Positions 23,409 through 32,900 of a stretch of DNA of 64,000 nt are shown piece by piece. The notes under the pieces were generated by a model. The model ran no database searches and was not told the origin of the DNA. It was given only the letters and a program-made list of their open reading frames with translations. The position numbers and the translations under genes are program-made. This DNA comes from Pyropia haitanensis (Eukaryota; Rhodophyta; Bangiophyceae; Bangiales; Bangiaceae). Within the stretch, counting starts at the first letter, position 1. Each line of letters opens with the position of its first letter. The stretch lies in assembly GCA_008729055.1 (NCBI GenBank), contig SDUX01000002.1:1660066-1724065 (forward strand), given 5' to 3'.

Positions 23409-24221
23409 TCACGGGCCGTCTCGGGAGCGCACGTAGTGGCCGCTCTTGCCACCCCGCTTCTCTTCCAGCCGCACCTCCCCCACCACCATGCCCCGCTCCA
23501 CCGCCTTGCACATGTCATAGACGGTCAGCGCGGCGACGCTCGCCGCGACGAGCGCTTCCATCTCGACGCCCGTCGTCGCCGCCGCCGTCGTCGTCGCGCT
23601 GCTCACAATCCGCACCTTGCCGCCACCGCCGCTGCCGCCGCTGCCGCCGTCATCCCCCGCCACGTCCCCGGCGCCGCCCTCCCGGTTCGGAGCTGCCCCG
23701 GTGACAGCGCCGCCGCCGCTGCTGCCGCGCTCCCCCCCCCCCTCGGCGGACGCGCTCGCCGCTCCGCCGCCGCCGCCCCGCCCCCCCCGCCCCCCCCCCT
23801 CTCCAGGCTCAGCTCCACCCCCACATGCGCCAGCGCCACCGTATGGCACAGCGGGATGAGCTCCGCGGTGCGCTTGGCCGCCGCGATGCCCGCCAGGCGG
23901 GCGACGACGAGGGCGTCGCCCTTGCCCGTGCCTGCCCCCCCCCCCCCCCCGACCGCCCCGCCGCGAGCAGCGCGTAGACGGCGGGCCCGACGGTGACGGC
24001 GGCCGACGCGACGGCGGTGCGCGTGGACGGCGCCTTGGCCGACACGTCCACCATGGAGGGCAGTCCGGTGGCGGCGTCTAGGTGGGTGAGCGCCACCGCG
24101 GGGGGGGGGAGAGGGGGGAGGGGGGGAAGGAGGGGGGGGGGGCGTCCCCGGCCTGGGCAGACAGCCGGCGGAGGAGGGTGGCGGGGGGGGGGAGGAGGCG
24201 ACGCGCCCTCAGGATCATCAT
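23409..24221 (-). CDS. CNX3: Cyclic pyranopterin monophosphate synthase (MoaC/CNX3), three frame breaks
   Basis: Second half-step of molybdenum cofactor synthesis: converts 3',8-cyclo-GTP to cyclic pyranopterin monophosphate. The N-terminus ([20 protein letters not shown]) is a typical mitochondrial presequence, in line with plant CNX3 in mitochondria. It is followed by [19 protein letters not shown], then [30 protein letters not shown] (active-site His in LCH), and the C-terminal [26 protein letters not shown] (catalytic Asp and Lys) and KRGGKSGHY. These blocks lie in three frames, and every change falls in a homopolymer: G runs at 24100-24109 and 24132-24142, a 16-base C run at 23935-23950, and C runs at 23778-23796. 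A Gly/Ala-rich insert separates the LCH and EMEAL blocks. Start is the ATGATG at 24221. Convergent with the sulfurtransferase. Confidence 0.88.
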
Positions 24222-25029
24222 GTGGAAGGGGAGCGGGTCTGGGAGGCAGGGGGGTGAGGAGGCGCGTGTGTAGGGGACGGGGGACCGGCGTGGCAGTGGA
24301 TTTCGGGGTGGGGAGGGGTGGAGGGGATGCACTTGGACGCCACTGGCACGGTAGTGGTGGCCAACGGCGTTGGAGGCGGCGAAGGAGACGGGTTGAGGCG
24401 GTGCACGTAACCGAGAGACGCAAGACGACGCGGTGGTCGTGCCCACGTGGGCCCACGACAGTCTCAACTTGAAATTGTAGCAGCACTGGACGATTGCACT
24501 GGACTGTCGCTTCTAAATTCAGGCTGCGAAGGACAGACTTGACGCGCCAACACCCGTGCTTTCCGTCACCGCCAGCCCGAGTCGTGTGGACTCGTGTGCA
24601 TTGGTTCCCTACTTGTAAGCCGGTGCCTGCCGGTCGACGCGTGCATGCAATGCTGTCTGTGCCGCAGCGCGACGCCTGGCCGAGCGCCAGCCAGCACGTC
24701 GAGCCTGCAAACCGAGGAGAGCTGACCTCACGAGTCGTCGTCGATGGGCTGGAGCTTCAGGGCGGGTGGTATCTATCTGGACCCACGCGGGCAGTCATCG
24801 GTGGAAGGGGCACGCCGTGTGCGGCTGTGTGCCATAGGAGGACCACTGTCATCCCCTCCGCGGCGGCCGGCACCCGACCAACCCTTTTTGCACGCGCTTG
24901 GCGTACGCCCCTGCTGTACGAGCGGGGCACGGTAACCGAAACCGCCACGCCTCGAGCCGCCGCCGCGGGTGCGTGAGTCTGAGTGGGCGCGCGCTTGCAG
25001 CGAGCGCCCGTCGCCTCCCCCCTCCTCCC

Positions 25030-25055
25030 GGCCGCGCGGTGACCGCCGCGCGGCC
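25030..25055. promoter_or_regulatory. Inverted repeat upstream of the BAR gene TATA box
   Basis: Arms GGCCGCGCGG and CCGCGCGGCC separated by TGACCG, about 100 bp upstream of TATAAA. GTGACCGC recurs 22 bases downstream, at 25061-25068. It could be a protein-binding site or a stable hairpin. Confidence 0.35.
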
Positions 25056-25155
25056 TGGGCGTGACCGCGGCGGGGCGTGCCGCCGCTGGTGTAGGGTGTG
25101 CCGCGCCTCGAGTGCGGCCGCGCGGGGTGCTGCGGGCGGGCCGCCTGGGCGCGCG

Positions 25156-25161
25156 TATAAA
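25156..25161 (+). promoter_or_regulatory. TATA box of the BAR-domain gene
   Basis: A perfect TATAAA in GC-rich context, 227 bp upstream of the ATG at 25388, followed by a pyrimidine-rich leader. Confidence 0.7.
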
Positions 25162-25387
25162 GGAGGTCGGGGTGCCCCGTCCACTCCCGGGCAGCCTTGT
25201 GTGGTCATCATCACGTCGTTCATCTGACGCGCGCCTGTTCCCTGCCGCTGCACCCATTCCGCAACATCTCGCACACGCCGCGCCGCGCACCTCGCCGCGT
25301 TTCCCCTTCCGCGCTCCTCTCTCCGCACCGAGGCCGCCACCTTTGCCATCGGCATCCGCCGTCTTGTCCCCCCACGCCGTCGCCACC

Positions 25388-26257
25388 ATGTTTCACGGCA
25401 TCAAGAAGCTGGCCAAGTCGGCCACGATCAACACGGAGCCGGAGGATGCCCACTACCTGGACCTGAAGAACAAGCTGGAAGTAGTGGGCGCGTCACTCAA
25501 GGAGGGCCTCAAGTCCATGGAGAAGGTGGACACGGACCTGAGCAAGTCGACGACCGATGTGAACCGCTTTTCCCAGGCGCTCGCCACCCAGTACCCCACC
25601 CACGATGACCTGCGGACGCAGGTGAAGGAGACGGCTGTCAACACAGACTACCTCTTCAAGGCGACTGCGACGTCGGAGGAGAAGCTGTCGCGGCACGCGG
25701 TCATTGCGCGCAGCGTGCGCGCGTACGTGGCGGAGATTGACATGCTCGCCAAGGAGCACAAGGCGGCGGCGTCGTCCAAGACGGACTATGAGCTGTACAA
25801 GTCCAAGGTGGACAAGCTCGACGCAAAGGAGAAGACGTCGGACGAGAAGGCGAGCCGCAACCTGGACAAGCTCGAGGCCAGCAAGAGCACCTATGAGTCG
25901 ACGGTCGCTGGCGTCGTGGCGCACATGGAGGCGCTCTATGCCAAGCAGCAGCAGATGTACCACGCGCTGTACGTTGCGTTTTGGATCATGCACAAGGACC
26001 GGGCGGACGCGTTTGCCGAGCGCACCACCGCCGCCCAGGACTTTGCCACCAAGAATGTGGACGAGGTGTTTGCGGTCGCGAACGCGGGCCAGGAGCGCCC
26101 GTCGGGGGTGGGCGGCGTGACGGAAGGTGTGAAGAACATCAATGTGCAGACGACGACGGTGCCCGTCGGGTCGGGCGCGTATGAGGTCAAGGCCACCGCG
26201 TCGGACCCGTCGGCACCAGACTTGGTGTACACGGCGACCAAGACGGTCAACCCGTGA
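25388..26257 (+). CDS. BAR-domain protein, 289 aa
   Basis: A cytoplasmic membrane-curvature protein. ATG at 25388 sits in gccaccATG and the frame is intact to TGA at 26255-26257. After a short basic N-terminus (MFHGIKKLAKSAT, possibly amphipathic), residues ~27-225 form long charged helices. Landmarks are LKNKLEVVGASLKEGLKSM, RFSQALATQYP, SKTDYELYKSKVDKLDAKEK and a final helix KQQQMYHALYVAFWIMHKD, matching the three-helix BAR arrangement, including the DY-x-x-x-x-x-KL pattern before helix 3. There is no SH3 or PH domain, so length and layout recall Rvs161-type or minimal amphiphysin-like BAR proteins. Residues ~240-289 are a Thr/Val-rich tail. The codons are regular and nearly free of homopolymers, and with a strong TATA box this suggests good expression. 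Likely role: endocytosis or plasma-membrane domains (inferred). Confidence 0.75.
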   Translation: MFHGIKKLAKSATINTEPEDAHYLDLKNKLEVVGASLKEGLKSMEKVDTDLSKSTTDVNRFSQALATQYPTHDDLRTQVKETAVNTDYLFKATATSEEKLSRHAVIARSVRAYVAEIDMLAKEHKAAASSKTDYELYKSKVDKLDAKEKTSDEKASRNLDKLEASKSTYESTVAGVVAHMEALYAKQQQMYHALYVAFWIMHKDRADAFAERTTAAQDFATKNVDEVFAVANAGQERPSGVGGVTEGVKNINVQTTTVPVGSGAYEVKATASDPSAPDLVYTATKTVNP

Positions 26258-27600
26258 GGTGGGGCTGCGGCCGTCACACTGTCGACTGGGTGTGTTTTGT
26301 GTTTTTTGCGATCCGTGTGGGAGGGGGGGAGGGGGGGGCAGGACGAGTGGTATGGTGGGATTGCGTATCTGTGCTAGGGGCCCCCTTGCGCCATGTCAGC
26401 AGGTCAGGTAGGCGGTCACGAGCGGGCGACGCGGCTTTGAGCATGTAAATATGTGGATAGTGTTGCGTTTGGAGCGTCTCCCTCGGTGCTGGCGTCTGGG
26501 CGTTGATGGTGTAGAGTTTCTACCTCGCCTCGAGGGGCCCGCCAGCTGTAGCATTGAGGCGCACACCCGTCGTGGCGCTCGCTGTATCAGCGGGCAGACT
26601 AGTCCTGCCACACGGGGACCGTTTCATCCTGGGGTGTTTGGACCCAAGAGCCACTGTCCAAGGGCAGCAGGGCTGCCTGTTCTGCCGCACCAACGGCTCC
26701 TGCGCTGCCGAGCTGGCCAGAAAACGGGAGCTCTGCTGCGGCAGCTGGCGAGCAGCGCCCCCGGACGACCCCCCTGCGGACACACCAACGGCTCGCACCC
26801 ACCAAGACAGCGCGTGCGGCGGGCCCGGCGGCGGGCCCAACGGCGGCGCTCTGCCGAGGCGCCCCCCCCCCCCCCCCCCCGCGGCTCCGCCGTGGCCAGC
26901 ACGGCCACCGCCAGCGGCGCGACGCAGCGGCGCCGCCCGCGGGTGGCCCGACCCGCCACCCCCGCGGGCCGCCGCCGCCGGCAGCCGCCGCCGCGCGGCG
27001 CCCCAGCCGCGCGCCCGCCCGGCGGCGGCCGGCACCGCCACCGACGCGGCGGCGGCCGGCCGGCGGCGGCCGCGACGCCGCGGCGCGCCGCCGGGCGCCT
27101 GGATACCCCGCACGGCGGGGGCGGCGGCGCCCGCACCGGCGCAGGCCACCGCCGGTACCGCGTCGGCAGCGCCCACGCACCGGCGCTCAGCGACGGCGGG
27201 GACCAGCAAGCAGACACGGCACGACGTCAAGGAACCAAAAAAAAAAAAAAAAAAAAAAAGAAAAGACACCACCACGTCCAGTAACAGAAAAAAAAAAAAT
27301 ACAAAAAACGGCGACCTCGGGGTTGTCCCAGACAGGACACGACGAGGCGTGCCGTCATCGAGACCCAAAAAAAACAAACAAACAAAAACCACACACCCAC
27401 CCCGACCGCGGCGGCGGAGCCGCTCCCCACCCCCCCCCCCCCCACGCCCCGCCAAGGCAACCCGCCGCGCGACGGCCGTCGCGGCAGCGACCGCGTCGCG
27501 GCGCCACCACCCCCCACGTGCGCCGCGACCGCAGGGGGCGGCCACGCCAGCGGCGCACCCCCCCCCCCCCCCCCCCGCCCGCACGCCGCAACGACCCAGC
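26258..27600. other. Tail-to-tail spacer between BAR and zinc-ribbon genes
   Basis: The first 250 bases are the probable 3' UTR of the BAR gene. From 26850 to 27230 it is CGG/GCC low complexity. Poly-A stretches at 27237-27260 and 27289-27298 (poly-T on the minus strand) lie downstream of the zinc-ribbon gene and might relate to its 3' end. No gene recognised. Confidence 0.4.
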
Positions 27601-28275
27601 CTAGGCGCCCGTGCCGCCCCCGTCTGGCCCGTCCGCGTCGCCCACATCCACAACGACCGCGTCGGCCGCGTCGGCGGCGGCGCCCCCCCCCCCCCCCCCC
27701 CCGGCCCGCTGCCGCCACGCCCGCGCGCGGGGCGGCACGGGGTCCCCCCCCCCCCCCCCCCCGCCCCCCCCCCCCCCCCCCCCCCGCCGTCGGCCGCGTC
27801 GGCAACGGCCAAAAAGTCGTCGTCGTCCCCCCCCTCATCCCCAAACACGCCCGTCTCGTGCTCCCGCGCCAGCCCCAGGTGCGCGTGCAGGAACGCGTCC
27901 GCGTCAAACGGGGTGCCGTCCACATTCTCCAGCCCGCCCAGGCGGGCGGTAAACACCGCCTCACACACCGAGCACCGCACGCGGAGGCCGGTCGGGGTGG
28001 CCAGCGCCGCCGGCCGCAGCATAATGCTGTTGCAGCACCGCGCGCAGGTGGCGTAGGTGGTGATGCTCGTCTGGTCATCGTCATCGTCGGCGGCCGCGTC
28101 GGCGGCGGCGGCGCCGCGGCGACGGAACGACGGGCCGGGCCGGTTCCGCTCGGGCGGGCCGCGGGGGCGGGGGCTCGCGCGGGACTTGGACCGCCGCCGC
28201 AGCCGCGAGTTGCTGCGGCTGCTGGACATGGCCACGCCGGCCGCGGCGGCGGTGGCGGCCGCGGCGGCGGCGGCA

Positions 28276-28314
<39 letters not shown>

Positions 28315-28551
28315 CCGCAGGGGGGGGGGGGGACGCCCGCCGGTGCCGCCGCCCGCCAATGGCGCCGCCGGCCCAGCGGGCGGCGCCCGACGCGCCGGCC
28401 GCGGCGGGCCACCGGCGGGCGGCGACGGCGGCAACGGCGGCGACGGGCCGGCCGGTGGCGGCCACCGCCGACGGCGGCGACGGGGAGTGGCGGGGCGGCG
28501 CCGCCGCGGCGGCAGCGGCGGCGGCGGCAAACGCGGCCAGCGGCGGCGCCA

Positions 28552-28552
<1 letters not shown>
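27601..28552 (-). CDS. MJ0042-type zinc-ribbon protein, probably organelle-targeted; frame broken at homopolymers
   Basis: A small protein whose only recognisable part is a CxxC...CxxC ribbon: TYATCARCCNSIML followed by GLRVRCSVCEAVFTARLGGL (Cys 62, 65, 86 and 89 counted from the ATG at 28227-28229). The spacing and the VRCSVC-x-x-x-F signature fit MJ0042-like zinc ribbons. An acidic segment (GDEGGDDDDFLAVADAAD) follows. After C runs at 27744-27762 and 27764-27785 the frame reads DAVVVDVGDADGPDG to a TAG at 27601-27603. Upstream, another frame gives MAPPLAAFAAAAAAAAAA and basic residues from ATG 28552, a plausible transit peptide, joined through a 13-base G run at 28320-28332. If that join is wrong, the protein starts at 28229. 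Partner and substrate are unknown; nucleic-acid or protein binding is inferred. Confidence 0.55.
27744..27785. repeat. Two adjacent poly-C tracts (19 and 22 bases)
   Basis: C runs at 27744-27762 and 27764-27785, split by a single G, inside the 3' part of the zinc-ribbon gene (poly-Gly when read on the minus strand). The reading frame appears to change across them. Confidence 0.85.
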
Positions 28553-28593
<41 letters not shown>

Positions 28594-28631
28594 CGGGCAG
28601 CGGCGGCGGCGGGCAGCGGCGGCGGTGGGCA

Positions 28632-28679
<48 letters not shown>

Positions 28680-29328
28680 GCGGCCGTGGCGGCGGCGGCA
28701 GCGTCCACGCGGCGGGGGCCGTCAAAAAAAAAAAAAGGGCGCCGCGGCCGCCGCGCGGGCGGCGGCCGGCGGCGGGGGGGGTGCGGCGGCGGCGGCCGGC
28801 GGCGGGCGGGCCGGTGGCGGCGGCGGCGGCGGCGGCGGGGGGGGGGGGGGGTGCGGCGCGGCGGCGGCGGCCGCGGGCGGACGCGGCGGTGGGGGGGGCG
28901 GGGGGGACCGGCCGCGTGGCCCCCCCCGCGGCTGTGGAAGATACGCGGCCGGCGGGGAGCTGCGTCGCCGCCGGCTGCGCTTGCCAATCGCGACTTGTCG
29001 TGCGGGCCCGTCAAGTGCGGGACGACAGTACTGGACCGGAGCGGGCTATTTTGGCAACGCGACGCGGGATCGCACGCAAGCGACCACAGCCGGGCGACAC
29101 GTGAGAGTGGGTGTGTCCAATCCTGTTTTGCATTTTGCATGCGAGATCGAGATAGAATTTGAAACGTGGGATGACGCTGTATCCGCCGCTGTTGGGGGGG
29201 GGGGTCTTGCCCCGCTGATTGGTCGCAACAGAATGAAGTTGGATGAAGCCAGTTTGACGAGCGGCCGTTGCGCACAAGCATCGGTGCCAGGGTTGGCAAA
29301 AATCTAACGTTTTTTGCTCCGGCTTTGA

Positions 29329-29344
29329 TTAATCTATAGATTAA
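29329..29344. repeat. AT-rich palindrome, copy 1
   Basis: A perfect 16-base palindrome (TTAATCTATAGATTAA) in an AT-rich island, preceded by GCTTTGA. The same palindrome with similar flanks recurs at 30313-30328. A TATATA at 29371-29376 and a GTAAGT at 29406 lie just downstream. Confidence 0.7.
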
Positions 29345-29447
29345 ATCAATGCACTTTTTGTTTTTTGCTTTATATACATTGTTTGCTTGTTTCAACTACA
29401 TCATGTAAGTTGTCTTGGTCGTTGTGAACAAGTGCGACGACTGTTAG

Positions 29448-29924
29448 AAAGCTGCGGCGTCTATTGACCATCTGTGCACCGGCGCCAGCCCGGCGCTGTG
29501 GCCATCGCCCGGCCGCTTCGAGAAGGCGCGCCCTTCCTGCTTCCCACCCACCTCGACAGGGGGCCCCTCGCTGACCTTCTTTGGCTACGGGAGCTGGCTT
29601 GGTTATGTGGACGAGCTTAGTCGAGTGGTACTACCAGGTGGGTCACCTGCAATGGCCACTGGCGCGGGATCGTCTGACGGGTCGACGGGCGCTGGGGCAG
29701 CCAACCTGAAGGCGGAAGCGGGGTCAACCCACACGTCGAGAGGCACTGAGGGTGGCAGCGCGCCCTCGAGAGGCGGGCTACCCGGTGCGTCTGTAGGAGC
29801 TGGAAGAATCAGGGGGGGGCACCGGCGTGAGGACAGGTGGCGGATGAGGGAGGGAATGCGTGCGCCACCGCCGCCCATTGGTGGCACGAGGGCGCCTGCA
29901 GTGGCGGGTAAGGGAGTGGGATGA
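29448..29924 (+). CDS. Open frame of ordinary composition, hypothetical
   Basis: An open frame following an in-frame TAG at 29445 and ending in TGA at 29922-29924. Its first 60 codons have balanced amino-acid use unlike the GC-shadow frames nearby, including GRFEKARPSCFPPTS and LTFFGYGSWLGYVDEL, and then it becomes Gly/Ser/Ala-rich. No ATG precedes the ordered part, so a spliced 5' exon would be needed; a TATATA at 29371 and a GTAAGT at 29406 are in position for that. No family recognised. It could equally be a gene remnant between the two palindromes at 29329 and 30313. Confidence 0.25.
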   Translation, partial: KAAASIDHLCTGASPALWPSPGRFEKARPSCFPPTSTGGPSLTFFGYGSWLGYVDELSRVVLPGGSPAMATGAGSSDGSTGAGAANLKAEAGSTHTSRGTEGGSAPSRGGLPGASVGAGRIRGGHRREDRWRMREGMRAPPPPIGGTRAPAVAGKGVG

Positions 29925-30312
29925 GGGGATGTGGGGGGTGCGGTGGCGCGGCGTCAGGTGGCGCCGTGAAGCTCCCCGCTCCGAGCCGTGGCGTCGCGTG
30001 CGGTGCGGCGTAGCGGCCGTGCATGCCCCGTGTCTTGTGCAGCCCAGCCGTCATCGCGCAGCGTCGGCTGGGTGCACTGAAGAGCGGTGGGGCGGCACCT
30101 CCCCTGACGTCGGCGTGGAGCGGATGCGCTGAAACACTCCCAGTTGTTGCAAGCCGAGGCGGCCCCAGGAGCAAAGGATCTGGCCTGCTGCCAGCGTCTG
30201 CTGAGAATAAGTACGAATTGGATAGGACTTGTGAAGATTGTACATGATAACAATACAGCAATTGTGTTCATGAAATCAAACTCCCTGTTCCTTGCTTTGA
30301 TTAGTCTTTAGA

Positions 30313-30328
30313 TTAATCTATAGATTAA
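30313..30328. repeat. AT-rich palindrome, copy 2
   Basis: Same 16-base palindrome as at 29329-29344, here extended to 18 perfect bases (30312-30329) and preceded by a diverged half copy (TTTGATTAGTCTTTAGATTAAT). Confidence 0.7.
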
Positions 30329-30410
30329 TTGAAAAATTAAACGTATACGTTTTTTCCGTGACAACCGTGATCTGTGCGCCTGCTAGTGGCGCTTGCAAGT
30401 GACACACGTC

Positions 30411-30430
30411 CGACGCGGAATTCCGCGTCG
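30411..30430. promoter_or_regulatory. Perfect 20-bp palindrome upstream of the nuclease-like gene
   Basis: A perfect 20-base palindrome with arm CGACGCGGAA and centre GAATTC, 320 bp upstream of the ATG at 30750. It could be a binding site for a dimeric factor; function unknown. Confidence 0.35.
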
Positions 30431-30749
30431 TGGCCGACGTGGCGGGATCGCGCTGGCGCCGCGCGTCGGCGCCGCGGCGGGCGGCGCGGCGGCGGTGCGC
30501 GTCGGTCGGCTACCGCGACGCCCTTCCTTCCCCCCCCGCCCCCACCCCCCGCCCCCCCACCCCCCGCCGGCCGCCTCCCACGAGGAGCCCCCCCTGCCAG
30601 CGCCCGAGGCGGCTCGCGGACGCCGTCGGCAGCCCCACACTGCGGCCGCCCCGCTCCTCCCCTACTAGCGCCTGGCTTCCCCCCCCCTCCCCCCGCCCCC
30701 ACTGCCCGCCGCCACCCTCCCCCCCCGGGGAGCGCGTCCGCCCGCGGCC

Positions 30750-31120
30750 ATGGCGGCCTTTGTGCCGGCCGCCGCCTCTGCGGCGGCGCCGCTGCGCCGC
30801 CGCCCCGGCGTTGTGTTGGACTGCCTGCGGCGGCTCGGCGGCGGCGGCAGTGGCAGCCGCGGCGGCGGCGGCGGCGGCGGCGGCGGCAGTGGCGGCGGCG
30901 GCGGCCGTGCGGCGGCGGCCGCCGGCGGCCGCGGCTGGGCGGCGGGCGCGCCGGTGCGGGGCGGCCGCCGCGCCGCCGCCGCCGCGGCGGCGGCGGCGCG
31001 GTCGCCCGGCACGGGCGGCGGCGGCTGCTTGCGGCCACGCCCGCCGGCCGACGCGGCGGCGGTGGCGGCGCTGCCGTCGCCAGCCGCTGCCGCCGCTGGC
31101 GCGCCGGCGGCGGCATCGGC

Positions 31121-31151
<31 letters not shown>

Positions 31152-32417
31152 GCGTCGGCCGCCCCCCCCACCGCCGTCGCCGGCGCGCCGTCGCCCGCGG
31201 CGGCCGGCGGCGGCGGCGGCGGCGACACCTTTCGGCTGGCGCCCTCGGACTTTGCCTTCCTGTGGGAGTCGTGCGCGCGGTGCTTTTACCTAAAGGCGCA
31301 CGGCCGGCTGTACCGGCCGCGGGCGCCCTTCCCGTCTGTCTTTAACGCCATTGACCTGGAGATGAAGCGGTACTTTCGGGGGCGCTCGACGGGGGAGGTG
31401 CTGCCGGCGATGCCGCCGGGCGAGTTTTTGTGTGAGGACGAGGACGCGTGGGTGGAGAGCGTGCCGCTCGCGGTGCCGGGGCACACGTCGACCGTGTACA
31501 TTCGAGGCAAGGTAAGGGGGGCGGGGGGGAGAGGTGGGGGTGGGCGACGGGATGGCTGGCGCCGCGGTCTGCAGGTGCGGGTGGGGCTGTTGGGGGAGGG
31601 GGTGGGGGGGGTTGCGCGTCGGTGGTGGCTGCGCCGGTGCGCTCGCGGTTGGTACCGCGGGTCGGGCGTCGTGCGTTACGGGCGGCCGCGTCATCCTCAT
31701 TGTCCCGCTGCTCACACGCGTACCCGTATTCGTATTGGCGGTTGCTCCGCTGCTCTGCCTGTGGTGGTGTACGCATGGGCTCCCCCCCTTCCCGCCGGTG
31801 CACCTCCCTTCCCCCGCCTTTCCCCCCCCCCCCCCCCCCCTGTATCGCCGTGTCGTGACGGCGGGCAGCTGGACTGCCTGGTGCGCGACGAAAACGACGA
31901 GTACGGGGTGATTGACTTCAAGACCTCCTCCGTCTCCAAGAGCCTCTCCATCTACAGCCGCCAGCTGCACGCGTACGCGTACGCGCTCGAGTGCCCGTCG
32001 GACGCGTCGGAGCTGCTGCCCGGGCGGGTGTCCCACATGGGCCTCGTCGTCTACGAGCCGACCTCGTTTGCGTGCGACGACGAGGGGGTGGCGGCCATCG
32101 CGGCGGCGGGCGCCGCGAATGGCACCGCCGCCGCCGACGCTGCCGCCGCCGTCCCCGCCCTGCCGGCGTACGCGACGCCGGGCGACACGGTCGCGGCGGA
32201 CCTCCGCGGCCGGGCGGTGTGGGTGCCCGTGCCGCGCGACGACGCGGCGTTTGGCGCGTTCCTCGGCTCCGTCCTGGACGTCCTCGAGCAGCCCGAGCCG
32301 CCGCCGCCCGCGCCGGCGTCGTGGGGGGGGAAGGGCCGCCTCGCGTGCACCTACTGCCAGTACGTGGAGGACGTGCGGGCGGGGGGGCTGGCGCATTCGG
32401 GACATCTGCCAGACTAG
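30750..32417 (+). CDS. PD-(D/E)XK nuclease superfamily (RecB/Cas4-like) protein, two exons
   Basis: Probable organelle-targeted relative of the RecB/Cas4 nuclease fold. Exon 1 is 30750-31511 and exon 2 is 31869-32417. The intron (31512-31868, 357 bp) begins GTAAGG and ends GGCAG; it happens to be open, but removing it joins YIRGK to LDCLVRDEND as the family requires. Residues 1-155 are an Ala/Gly-rich extension. The core starts with LAPSDFAFLWESCARCFYLK, followed by GK-LD (first catalytic Asp), EYGVIDFKTSS (second Asp and Lys) and the SRQLHAYAYALE motif (Gln...Tyr). A C-terminal RLACTYCQY gives a CxxC pair which, with CARC near residue 170, recalls the iron-sulfur cysteines of Cas4/AddB proteins, but the spacing is not canonical. 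The pattern resembles a conserved protein of cyanobacteria and algae of unknown role. ATG 30750 is in gccATGG context. Confidence 0.75.
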
Positions 32418-32900
32418 CGCCGGGGGGGCAGGGGGGGGGGTTGGGGGTGAGGGGGAGTAACGGGGGGAGGTGTCTAGGAGAATGGGCGGGGGACCGATGG
32501 CGAGCTGGACGGAGGACCCATGGGGAGGTGCGTAGAAGGGACGTGATCCAGTCTCATCTCTTGAGGGGGGAAGGGCCTGAGCGGTTGGGCACCTGAGGCC
32601 CATCGTGGGGAGAGGTATGGTTGCGCCCCTGCTGGGCGGCATCCCTTGCCGGCGAGCGCGGGTGACTTTGGCCGTTGCGACCACACGGTCGCGCGGCCGC
32701 CCGCGGTGGGGCGCCGACGCCTGGCGTCTGTGGGGGGGCGCGCGTGGGGTGTGCGTCACACGCCTTTGGATCGCTCTTGTTTGTGGCTGACTGTGGTGAG
32801 CACTGTCCACCGCGCGCGGAGGGCGCGGCACCCGTCCCTCCGCTGCGCGGTCACGCCGAGGCGAAAAAACACAGGGTCTAAGCACACCGTCCGTGGTCGT
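32418..32900. other. Tail-to-tail spacer, nuclease-like gene and PHO88 gene
   Basis: Three-prime flanks of converging genes. No coding sequence or stable structure recognised. Confidence 0.5.

Larger units (their letters stand above)
24222..25387. other. Promoter region shared between MoaC (minus) and the BAR gene (plus)
   Basis: Divergent spacer. The part 24470-24960 is less GC-rich. A perfect inverted repeat with 10-base arms and a 6-base loop lies at 25030-25055, and the TATA box of the BAR gene is at 25156. No coding sequence recognised. Confidence 0.5.
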
